Positions 25,866 through 33,518 of a DNA stretch of 64,000 bases are shown one piece after another (position 1 is the first letter of the stretch; every line of letters begins with the position of its first letter). The position numbers and the translations under genes were made by a program. The notes under the pieces were generated by a model. The model was not told where the DNA came from. It was given only the letters and a program-made list of their open reading frames with translations, and ran no database searches. Origin of the DNA: Saprospiraceae bacterium (GTDB taxonomy: Bacteria; Bacteroidota; Bacteroidia; Chitinophagales; Saprospiraceae); NCBI GenBank assembly GCA_026982695.1, contig JALSGS010000007.1, positions 1 to 64,000 of the forward strand. The letters run 5' to 3'.

Positions 25866-27005
25866 TTATCTGCCATGTGATCGCCACAGTTGTAATACTT
25901 TGTCGATGGGCAGTGCCTCAATAGTGCGTTTTTTGTATCCGCTCATAGGTTGGGCGGCAAAGAGCGAGTTGAGAATGGCTTCTTCGGTAGCTTCTATAGT
26001 GGCTAAGAAGAGGGGAGACATGCGATCGTTGCGCAATATCTTTGCCGTATAGTATGGCTGTTCGCTGTGATAGGGAATGCGCAAGTGAGGGGCCGTAGAG
26101 AAGGCAATGACGTAGTCGCCCGATCCGTTAGCGGCAATGCCACCGGTTCGCGCCAATCCCATCATGGCCCGTTTGGCCAGCCGTTTGAGGTTGCGTGCAT
26201 CCAGAGGTGCATCAGTTGCGACGACGATCATACACGAGCCGTCTGCCTGCTTGAGGTGTTCACGCATAGCGTAGTGGTTAAGCGCTTTCCCTATGGGTAC
26301 GCCGTCGATCTGTAGGACGCCGCCGAAATTAGTTTGGACCAAGACGCCTACAGTGTAGCCGCCCAGCGCGGGAGATAGTTGGCGCGAGGCCGTACCAATA
26401 CCGCCTTTCCATCCGAAGCAAACGGTGCCTGTGCCTGCGCCTACGTTGCCTTCAGCTACAGGGCCATTTTTTGCTTGTACGATGGCTTGCAAGACGTGTT
26501 GTGGCTGTACATGTTGGCCGCGGATATCGTTGAGGCGGCCATCATTGGTTTCTCCTACTACGGCGTTGACAGAGCGCACGCTTTCGTTTCCGGGTAAAGC
26601 CAACGTGTAATCAATAAGCGCTTTGACAGCTACAGGTACGCTCAGCGTGTTGGTCAGTACGATAGGTGTTTCGATAGTGCCGAGTTCTTCTACTTGAGTA
26701 AAGCCCGCCAATTTGCCAAAACCATTGCCCACATAGATAGCAGCAGGGACTTTTTCTTGGAAGATATTGCCAGGGTGGGGCAAGATGGCTGTCACACCAG
26801 TGCGTATGCTATCTCCTTCGATTAGTGTCGTATGCCCCACTTGTACACCATCTACATCGGTGATGGCATTGAGTGGGCCTGGCGGCAGCACGCCTATCTC
26901 GATGCCGAAGTCGCGAAGGCGCCCACGTGGTGATTGGGCGCAAAGGCTAACCGCTAGGTATATGAGTCCTATAGCTAGGCTCCAGCTATATGTGTTGGCA
27001 GTCAT
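25866..27005 (-). CDS. P1/S58 family self-processing aminopeptidase (DmpA/BapA-like)
   Basis: A 379-residue exported hydrolase with a signal peptide ending at about LAVSLCAQ. The core begins LRDFGIEIGVLPPGPLNAITDVDGVQVGHTTL, the standard N-terminus of the P1 family. Self-cleavage in this family occurs before a Ser; here NGSGDYVIAFST provides the expected Gly-Ser pair near residue 300. DmpA-type enzymes remove N-terminal residues or cleave beta-peptides. The ATG at 27005 is preferred over an upstream TTG because the signal peptide then starts cleanly (MTANTYSWSLAIGL). Confidence 0.9.
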   Translation of the reverse strand: MTANTYSWSLAIGLIYLAVSLCAQSPRGRLRDFGIEIGVLPPGPLNAITDVDGVQVGHTTLIEGDSIRTGVTAILPHPGNIFQEKVPAAIYVGNGFGKLAGFTQVEELGTIETPIVLTNTLSVPVAVKALIDYTLALPGNESVRSVNAVVGETNDGRLNDIRGQHVQPQHVLQAIVQAKNGPVAEGNVGAGTGTVCFGWKGGIGTASRQLSPALGGYTVGVLVQTNFGGVLQIDGVPIGKALNHYAMREHLKQADGSCMIVVATDAPLDARNLKRLAKRAMMGLARTGGIAANGSGDYVIAFSTAPHLRIPYHSEQPYYTAKILRNDRMSPLFLATIEATEEAILNSLFAAQPMSGYKKRTIEALPIDKVLQLWRSHGR

Positions 27006-27050
27006 AGGTCGGGTGTTTGTGGGCAAGCTGCAAAAAGTGCGTGCTTGTAC

Positions 27051-27096
27051 AAAAAATCAAACGTTTTTTCTACAGGAGTAGAAAAAACGTTTGATT
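27051..27096 (-). terminator. Strong intrinsic terminator of the thioredoxin lipoprotein gene
   Basis: The arms 27055-27073 and 27078-27096 pair perfectly over 19 bp (AATCAAACG...CTAC with GTAG...CGTTTGATT) around AGGA. On the minus strand a run of T follows. It lies 22 nt after the stop at 27118. Confidence 0.85.
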
Positions 27097-27117
27097 GAAA
27101 TAGCTCACAGCACGTCG

Positions 27118-28608
27118 CTATTTAAGTGTGCCGCGCTTGCGCATATCGCGTTCGATGATGATAGGTAGCTGATGGGTTTTGAGATTCTTGCCGATGAGTA
27201 TACGGTCGGGGTTGAGTACATACATCTCGGGTGTGATGTCGACAAAGTATTTGGCATATATAGCTCTATTGGTAGGATCAAAGACATTGACCCAGGGCAT
27301 TTTGTTTTTTTCTATGTATGCAACCCATTCTTCGTGATTGGTATCGAGGGCAATGCCAAAGACATCCACGCCTTTATCTTTCCATTCGTGGTAGAAGTTG
27401 ACGAGTTTTGGAGTTTCCACCGCGCAGTGTTCGCATTGGGGGTTGTACATGTACACGATGATATAGGGTGCTGTGAGGTCGTAGAGCGAATAGAGTTTGC
27501 CGTCGGGGCCTGGGGCAGTGACGTTGGGCCCTTTTTGCCCTAGCAGGCTGCTTGCCATTTCGTAGGCGCGTTGTTGTAGGCTGTAGATTTCTACTGAGTC
27601 GGCCCAGAAGGCGCGGTCGTAGGTGAAGTATTTTTGGATCATGCGCACGAATATCTTTTCGGAGTCCATGATTTCGGACTCTTTAGGGTCGTATTGCAGT
27701 ACGATCCAATTGACGAAGTACTTGTAGTATTCGGGATCATAATTGGGCCAGGTGAGTAACTTTTCATCGACTAAGTAATAGGCAGCTTGGAGAATGGAGT
27801 CGGGCCTTTGTGCAGTGAGTTCTGTGATGTATCGCTTGAGCTTATTGGAAATAACGGGTGTGTATAGCAAGCGTTTGTCGCTAAAGTCTACATCGTCCCA
27901 GAAAGCGCGTCGGTACAGGTAAGCGTATCGGGCGGTATCGAGCGAGCCATCGGGTTTGGTGATGTATCGTATATCGGGGTTTTGACCGGCTTTTTTGAAG
28001 GTGGTGAAAAAGCTGGAAGGGTATTGCTCGAACAGTTTTTGCAGATAGGCCCTGCGCTTGTCGAGTAGCTGATAGCGCTGTTCGATGAGTTCGTTATATC
28101 GTGGGCTACCTGGCGTTTCGTTCTTCAATGCTTGGCTAAGGCGTGCCATTTCGGGTTGTTGCTGTTGGTCGAAGCGCAGCGATTCGTACAGCAGCTGGTT
28201 GTCAAGACTACCTTCTACGTGCATACTTCCTGTCAGGTCGTTTCGGTTGCCTTTGAGTGTAAAAGTTTGGTCTTTGTCGACGAGCATTTGTATGGTAGTG
28301 CGGTCGGCGTACAGGGCGAAGAGCATGCCGGGCTGGTAAGGAGCTTCACGTTGGAAGACGACGCGACCTGAGACATCGGCTACTGCCGAGTCGGCTTTGT
28401 AGTATTGCCCTTCAAAAATGCCGATGAGATTGACGGGCCCTGCGGGAGCACCTTGAATTTCGATAATGATATGTGGAGGCTCGGCCCCTTCGATACTTGC
28501 CGCATTGCGCACACCGGCAATTTTTTCACTTTGGGTAGGATTGGCTTGGCTACCACAAGCAGTCCATATGAACGCTATAGAAAGGAAGGGAATGTGCCAC
28601 AGTTTCAT
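27118..28608 (-). CDS. Thioredoxin-like TlpA/DUF4369 lipoprotein (periplasmic thiol-disulfide oxidoreductase)
   Basis: A 496-residue lipoprotein (lipobox FIWTAC). The N-terminal domain (HIIIEIQGAPAGPVNLIGIFEGQYYKAD...) has the DUF4369 look. A helical middle region of about 200 residues follows. The C-terminal thioredoxin domain has active site CEHC in YMYNPQCEHCAVETPKL, and a later cis-Pro loop (DITPEMYVLN). Such proteins reduce disulfides or assist cytochrome c maturation in Bacteroidota. The ATG at 28608 gives an ordinary lipoprotein signal; earlier in-frame starts add unneeded residues. Monocistronic with its own terminator. Confidence 0.88.
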   Translation of the reverse strand: MKLWHIPFLSIAFIWTACGSQANPTQSEKIAGVRNAASIEGAEPPHIIIEIQGAPAGPVNLIGIFEGQYYKADSAVADVSGRVVFQREAPYQPGMLFALYADRTTIQMLVDKDQTFTLKGNRNDLTGSMHVEGSLDNQLLYESLRFDQQQQPEMARLSQALKNETPGSPRYNELIEQRYQLLDKRRAYLQKLFEQYPSSFFTTFKKAGQNPDIRYITKPDGSLDTARYAYLYRRAFWDDVDFSDKRLLYTPVISNKLKRYITELTAQRPDSILQAAYYLVDEKLLTWPNYDPEYYKYFVNWIVLQYDPKESEIMDSEKIFVRMIQKYFTYDRAFWADSVEIYSLQQRAYEMASSLLGQKGPNVTAPGPDGKLYSLYDLTAPYIIVYMYNPQCEHCAVETPKLVNFYHEWKDKGVDVFGIALDTNHEEWVAYIEKNKMPWVNVFDPTNRAIYAKYFVDITPEMYVLNPDRILIGKNLKTHQLPIIIERDMRKRGTLK

Positions 28609-28696
28609 GGATATGTATTTTTTGTTCATGAAATGGGGCGTGAAGTTGCAAAATGCTTTCGACAACAGCAGCTTACAAACTAATTTTTTGAAAAAA

Positions 28697-30340
28697 TTAA
28701 GTAATTGCCGTCACAGCTTCTTTTTCTTTGATGACGTAGTACATGTCGAGAAGCCCTTTGTTTTTTACCTCCACTTTGCCTCGATATTGGCATTCAAAGC
28801 TGTACTTAATTAGGTGATAGGTCGTTTCCGAGATATTTACTTTGCCTACTTCGCTGGCTGATTCCATACGTGCAGCGATATTGACCGTGTCACCCCAGAT
28901 GTCGTAGGCGAACTTGCGCACACCCACTACACCAGCCACTACAGGACCGGTGTGTAGCCCGATGCGGGCTTCGAACCAAGGTAGACCTTTGCTGCGCCGT
29001 TCTTCGGCTAGTTCACTTAGGAATTGCTGCATTTCCAGAGCGGCTCGTACGATATTGAGTGGGAATCGCCTACTTTCGTCCAGGCCAGAGGCACACATGT
29101 AGGCGTCGCCAATTGTTTTGATCTTCTCAATATCGTCGTATTGACCGATGATGTAGTCAAAGCCCTTGAAGATATAGTCAATTTCGGCCACGAGTTGTTC
29201 AGGGCTGAGCTGTTCGGCCACTTTGGTGAAGTTTCGAAAGTCGGCAAAAAGGATAGTAACTTGTTCGAAGTGGCGTGCAGTGGCTTTTCCCTTTTCCTTT
29301 AGTTCGGTAGCGATCGGTGCGGGTAAGATATTGAGTAGCAACTCGTCGGAGCGCTGACGTTCTTGCTCGATAAGGTGATTTTTTTCTGCTAGTTGGCGAG
29401 CTGTGCGTTGCTTAGCACGCATGCGAAAGAAGAAAGTGGCTGCTAATATGAGTACGATAGAAGCTATAGCTGCCAGCAACAAGAACAAGTAGCGGGTACG
29501 TTCATTGGCCAGTCGGGTATTTTCCAGTGCCAGGCGTGTTTGGACCAAGGTAAGGCTGTCTAACTCGCGTGCCAGTTGCAGGGCATCGATTTGCTTTTTG
29601 CGCAAGCGGGCTACATATTCGGCTTGTTGTTTTTGTCGGGCTACGGTTTGTATCTGTTGTTCTTTTTCGCTAATCACTTCCTCTACTTGTTCGACCTGTT
29701 GTTTGAGTGCTTGGGACTCTTGGGCCAATGCGGTTTTATCTTGGCTCAGGCGATCGCGCTCTTGGCGCAGTGCTTCGAGTTGTTGTTCTAATTGGCGGCG
29801 CTCGCGTTCATAGCGTGCTAGCATGCGTTCGTTGTCGCGATCCATTTCGCTAATGCTGTTACCTCGCGAGCTGAAGTAGTTGAAGGCTTCTTCGTTGATT
29901 TGATAGGCTCTGCGATAATTGCGGTCTTTGACGGCCAGCTTGCTGCGCTGCTGTACGCTTTTTATAATCATATCGGCATCGCGGGCTTGTACGGCAAATG
30001 TCTGTGCACTTTTAAACCACACTTCGGCATTGCGATAGTCACGTTTGCGCAGGTAAATTTTCCCCAGCAGGAAGCTGGCTTGTGCTGCTAGCGTAGGTAA
30101 CTTTAGCTCTACGGCGATTTGATTGGCCATTTTGGCATGCCTGATGGCTTGGTCGAAATGCTTTCGATTGCCCGTTTTGAATAGGGCTTCTGCCAAATCT
30201 AAGTGCAAATTCATCTTTTCGCGTTCGCTAACAGCTTGCTGGAGCTGAGTGCGGAGCAATTCGATTGACTGTGATTGGCTGTGAAGCGCGCAAAGGCTAC
30301 CAACCCACAATAGAAAAAAGACAATAATGCGTGACGGCAT
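28697..30340 (-). CDS. Class III adenylate cyclase with periplasmic TPR/coiled-coil sensor
   Basis: A 547-residue membrane protein. A signal peptide, TPR-like helices (about 30-160) and a long Gln/Glu-rich coiled coil (170-280) precede one membrane span at about 284-305. The cytoplasmic class III cyclase domain starts near residue 340. Metal ligands are present in ILFADFRNFT and TIGDAYM. The adenine-selecting Lys (KTIGDAY) and Asp (YDIWGD), and the transition-state Asn/Arg (NIAAR), are all present, so cAMP is the predicted product. This layout (TPR outside, cyclase inside) suggests signal-dependent cAMP synthesis. ATG at 30340 chosen over an upstream TTG. Confidence 0.9.
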   Translation of the reverse strand: MPSRIIVFFLLWVGSLCALHSQSQSIELLRTQLQQAVSEREKMNLHLDLAEALFKTGNRKHFDQAIRHAKMANQIAVELKLPTLAAQASFLLGKIYLRKRDYRNAEVWFKSAQTFAVQARDADMIIKSVQQRSKLAVKDRNYRRAYQINEEAFNYFSSRGNSISEMDRDNERMLARYERERRQLEQQLEALRQERDRLSQDKTALAQESQALKQQVEQVEEVISEKEQQIQTVARQKQQAEYVARLRKKQIDALQLARELDSLTLVQTRLALENTRLANERTRYLFLLLAAIASIVLILAATFFFRMRAKQRTARQLAEKNHLIEQERQRSDELLLNILPAPIATELKEKGKATARHFEQVTILFADFRNFTKVAEQLSPEQLVAEIDYIFKGFDYIIGQYDDIEKIKTIGDAYMCASGLDESRRFPLNIVRAALEMQQFLSELAEERRSKGLPWFEARIGLHTGPVVAGVVGVRKFAYDIWGDTVNIAARMESASEVGKVNISETTYHLIKYSFECQYRGKVEVKNKGLLDMYYVIKEKEAVTAIT

Positions 30341-30379
30341 GGGTGTGAAGGCTTTTGTGCAGGGCAAAGTTCAGAACTT

Positions 30380-30411
30380 CAAAGTTAGAAAGAGCTTAGG
30401 GCATGGCCAAA
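30380..30411 (-). promoter_or_regulatory. Predicted promoter of the adenylate cyclase gene
   Basis: On the minus strand TTTG (30411-30408), 20 nt, then TAACTTTG (30387-30380): an exact consensus match. The start near 30374 leaves a leader of about 34 nt before the ATG at 30340. Confidence 0.6.
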
Positions 30412-30482
30412 GAGAATGAAGTGTAGTGCCTAAAGGGCATTTGAGGACACTGAAAAAACAAAGTTAAAGGGGCGTTAAAGGC

Positions 30483-30509
30483 TAGCCCGCTTTTTAGTGG
30501 GCTATTTTT
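30483..30509 (+). terminator. Plus-strand intrinsic terminator with no gene upstream
   Basis: TAGCCCGC (30483-30490) pairs with GTGGGCTA (30497-30504) over 8 bp with one G-U pair, followed by TTTTT. It lies between divergent genes, so no annotated plus-strand gene ends here. It may end an unseen short RNA or attenuate the Skp-like gene downstream. The rest of the 342-nt gap (30341-30682) shows no gene; TAATTTTG at 30628-30635 is a possible -7 box for the Skp-like gene, but its -33 spacing is poor. Confidence 0.5.
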
Positions 30510-30682
30510 ATCAAAAAGCTTTGCAATGAGCTGACTAAGCATTTGTTAAGCTGTGTATGGGCTATATGGGTCGTGTAACAATTGTGCTTGAACTGAGTCT
30601 TTGCCGTGTAGCCGAACAATAATTTGATAATTTTGGCAGTCTTCAGGTAGTTGTTACATTGCATTAAAGAAACAAGGATATC

Positions 30683-31198
30683 ATGCGTAAGAAAATGCTA
30701 CTTGCTGGTCTTTTCCTGTGGGGGGCTGCTCTTTCCGTACAAGCACAACGCACTGCATATATCGATATGCAGCGCATTTTGGATCATATTGAAGAGTACA
30801 AAGCAGCTGAAAAAGAATTGGACCAGCTAGCTGCCAAATGGCGTCAGGAGGTCGAGCAGCGCTATGATGAAATCAAAGGCTTGTACAATCGCTATCAGGC
30901 CGAACAGGTATTGCTCAGTGATGAGCAGCGCCGTCAGCGCGAAGAAGAGATCGTGGCCAAGGAACGCGAGGCACGCGAGCTCCAAAAGCGTTATTTTGGT
31001 CCTGAGGGTGAGCTCTTCAAACGACGCGAAGCGTTGGTTAGGCCTATTCAGGAACGCGTTTATGGTGCGGTGGAAGCTTATGCCAAAGACAGAGGCTTCG
31101 ACTTCATTATCGACATCAGTACAGCGCCACATTTTATCTATTATAATCCCGATTATGACAAAACTGAAGATATCATGAACCAACTGCGGCGCCAATAA
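30683..31198 (+). CDS. Skp/OmpH-family periplasmic chaperone
   Basis: A 171-residue protein with a signal peptide (MRKKMLLAGLFLWGAALSVQAQ). The conserved start RTAYIDMQRILDHIEEYKAAEKELDQL is followed by a long charged helical hairpin and then GFDFIIDISTAPHFIYYNPDYD. This is the Skp fold: a trimeric jellyfish-shaped chaperone that carries unfolded outer membrane proteins across the periplasm. A paralogue follows 126 nt downstream, the usual tandem arrangement in Bacteroidota. Confidence 0.92.
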   Translation: MRKKMLLAGLFLWGAALSVQAQRTAYIDMQRILDHIEEYKAAEKELDQLAAKWRQEVEQRYDEIKGLYNRYQAEQVLLSDEQRRQREEEIVAKEREARELQKRYFGPEGELFKRREALVRPIQERVYGAVEAYAKDRGFDFIIDISTAPHFIYYNPDYDKTEDIMNQLRRQ

Positions 31199-31324
31199 AG
31201 GGCACTAAAAGGTGTGGACATGAATTCTTATTTTTGCGCGCTCTATAAGTGAGGGCCTCATGCCGTGAGGTATTGGGCTTTTGCAAAAGGTGCACAATTG
31301 TTAAATCTGAAACTTTACACACGT

Positions 31325-31831
31325 ATGAAGTATTCGATCAAATTGGGTGGACTGTTGGTAGCACTGCTCTTTTTTTCAATGGGTGCAAGTGCTCAAAAAT
31401 ACGGCTATCTCAATTCAGCCGCTATTTTGGCGGACATGCCAGAAGTGAAGCAAATGCAATCGAATTTGCAAGCATTGCAAACTCAGCTGCAGAAAAAGGG
31501 GCAACAGATGCTACAAGAATACCAACAGAAAGAGCAGGATGCCATCGCGCGCAAAGAACGCGGCGAGCTTTCGCCTAAGGAAGAAGAGCAGATGTTGGCT
31601 GAATTGCAAAAGATGCAGCAAGATATCATGAACTTTCAGCAAGAAATGCAGCGCACTTTGGCTGAAAAGGAGCAGGAATTGATGAAGCCCATCTACGACA
31701 AGATACAAAAGGCCATAAAAGAAGTGGCTGAAGAGCAGGGTTATACTATGATTTTCGATGCCGCAGCACTGCTGTATGCCGATGAAGCAGCAGATGTAAG
31801 CGCCTTAGTACGCGCTAAGCTTGGCATGTGA
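31325..31831 (+). CDS. Skp/OmpH-family periplasmic chaperone, second copy
   Basis: A 168-residue paralogue of the preceding gene, with a signal peptide (MKYSIKLGGLLVALLFFSMGASAQ). It has KYGYLNSAAILADMPEVKQMQ, a Gln/Glu-rich coiled-coil hairpin, and the closing segment AEEQGYTMIFDAAALLYADE. The ATG at 31325 is chosen because upstream residues do not resemble a signal peptide. The perfect palindromic terminator that follows marks the end of the pair. In Bacteroidota such pairs often lie next to bamA, but no bamA is present here. Confidence 0.92.
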   Translation: MKYSIKLGGLLVALLFFSMGASAQKYGYLNSAAILADMPEVKQMQSNLQALQTQLQKKGQQMLQEYQQKEQDAIARKERGELSPKEEEQMLAELQKMQQDIMNFQQEMQRTLAEKEQELMKPIYDKIQKAIKEVAEEQGYTMIFDAAALLYADEAADVSALVRAKLGM

Positions 31832-31855
31832 CTATTTGCTGTTGAGACGATGATG

Positions 31856-31896
31856 AAAAATCGGGTATGCCCACATATGTGGGCATACCCGATTTG
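31856..31896. terminator. Bidirectional intrinsic terminator, 32-nt perfect palindrome
   Basis: Two 16-base arms, TCGGGTATGCCCACAT and its exact complement (31861-31892), flanked by AAAAA and TTTG. It sits between the convergent Skp-like and histidine kinase genes and should serve both. Confidence 0.85.
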
Positions 31897-31917
31897 CTTT
31901 GAGATAGTATTGAACTT

Positions 31918-33060
31918 TTAGATGCGTTTGAGCGTGAAGTAGAACGACGCTCCTTTGCCCTCCTCCGACTCGACCCAAATACGTCCTCCGTGGCGCTCTA
32001 CTATCTTTTTGCAGATAGCGAGGCCCACGCCAGAACCTGGCCGGTTGGTGGTGGGATCCAAGCGCTTGAACAAACTGAAGACGTGCTTGTGATATGTCGG
32101 CGCAATACCTATGCCATTATCGTGTACGCCAAAGAGGTGTGCTTCAGGCGTGCGTTCGTAGGTAATGCGTATATGGGGTGGATGGTCAGGCTTTGCAAAT
32201 TTTATGGCGTTTTCAATTAAATGATGGAATAACAGTCGAATATACTTGCGCGAGCCATTGAGTAGCTTGGGAGGGTTTTCAAAGGTCAAAATGGCTTGGT
32301 GTCGTTCCAATAGTGGGGTCAAACGCGCTTTGATTTGTCGGATGAGTTGGTGAAAGTCAAATATATCAAAGCTTAGGGGTTTGCGGGCAATGTCAGCGTA
32401 GTGGATCATATCGGTAAGTACCATGTTGAGGTGGGTGGCGCTGTCATGGACAAATTGCAGGTAATCGCGCCCTTCCTCGTCGAGCACTTCTTGATACCGC
32501 TTTATCAGCAGCTGGCTGAAATTGCCTATGACGCGAATGGGGCCTTTCAAGTCGTGTGCAGCTAATAAAGAGAACTGCTCGAGTCCTTCTGCATCCTCGA
32601 TTGTATGCTTGAGTACCTCGTTTTCTTGTTTGATGGTTTTGATGCGTTCTTCAAGTAGCTCGATTTTTTTCTGAAACTGAGTGACGTCCTGTAGTAGTAA
32701 CAATCCACCTTGGAATGTTTGGTCTTTCCAATCTGTGGTGAAGATGACTTTTAGTTGTCTTTGCTCTTCGTAAAAACTCGACAATATGTTGGTCTCGAAC
32801 TCGAGTTTGTCGAGTCGATGACGCAATACGTGATCGAGCAGTTCTTTGAAATGTGGATCTGCGTTAAAGGGAAGCTGATCGATGGGCAGCTCCGTCAAGT
32901 TGTGGTGTGGGGGCAAGCCAATGAAATCGCAAAATAGCGAGTTGGCTTTTACAATCTTGAGATCCTTGTCGAGTACAGCTACAGGCAAGGTGCTGTTTTC
33001 GAAGAAGGTACGGTACAACGACAGGTGGACACTTTTCCCTTGAGATGTAATCGTCTTCAT
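31918..33060 (-). CDS. PAS-domain sensor histidine kinase (cytoplasmic)
   Basis: A 380-residue soluble kinase. The N-terminal PAS domain spans about residues 15-125 (FFENSTLPVAVLDKDLKIVKANSLF). A short coiled coil leads to the dimerisation helix with phospho-acceptor His169 in LAAHDLKGPIRVI. The ATPase domain has the N box (HHLIENAIKFAKP), G1 (DNGIGIAP) and G2 (GSGVGLAICKKIVERHGG). HDLKGP resembles the phytochrome-type HWE/HisKA group. No membrane span and no response regulator nearby, so it is an orphan kinase. The start at 33060 fits the conserved length better than upstream codons. Confidence 0.92.
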   Translation of the reverse strand: MKTITSQGKSVHLSLYRTFFENSTLPVAVLDKDLKIVKANSLFCDFIGLPPHHNLTELPIDQLPFNADPHFKELLDHVLRHRLDKLEFETNILSSFYEEQRQLKVIFTTDWKDQTFQGGLLLLQDVTQFQKKIELLEERIKTIKQENEVLKHTIEDAEGLEQFSLLAAHDLKGPIRVIGNFSQLLIKRYQEVLDEEGRDYLQFVHDSATHLNMVLTDMIHYADIARKPLSFDIFDFHQLIRQIKARLTPLLERHQAILTFENPPKLLNGSRKYIRLLFHHLIENAIKFAKPDHPPHIRITYERTPEAHLFGVHDNGIGIAPTYHKHVFSLFKRLDPTTNRPGSGVGLAICKKIVERHGGRIWVESEEGKGASFYFTLKRI

Positions 33061-33518
33061 AAGATTTTGGGGTAAAAGGGTAAATCGAACAATCGTCTCA
33101 GTGCGAGGTTCCCTCAAGGAGTTGAACAATGAATGTGTCCAACACATGTTTGGTGGTAAGCCTAAGGCAATAGTAAGTGGTTAGAGACATTCTGTATGCC
33201 CCCCATGTGTGCTTTTGTGACTTCGTAAGTTGTAGCGAGGAAGTAAGCAATCCTTTTTTTACCACTAATTTCCTTGGAACGCACTTTACTGGGGGCAGTT
33301 ATCTATCCTAGATTCTGTGACGCATTGTGCTCTCTAAGAGAAAAGATGCTATTTGGCGTAAAATAGTTAAGCCGATAAATGGCAAAAATGAAGAGCCGCA
33401 AACTCGATCGTGCTCTATGGGAATGCTACATTTGCCAAAGACACCACTGCAGTGGTAACAAAGTACATATAAGTTGCGTTTGAGCAGCAGTGGCGAAAGT
33501 CCATAAATGCCTTGATAT
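33061..33518. other. Divergent intergenic region, histidine kinase / TPR protein
   Basis: 458 nt without a convincing gene. ACCACTGCAGTGGT at 33443-33456 is a perfect 14-nt palindrome, 62 nt before the TPR gene, and could be an operator. I see no clear consensus promoter in either direction. Confidence 0.45.
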
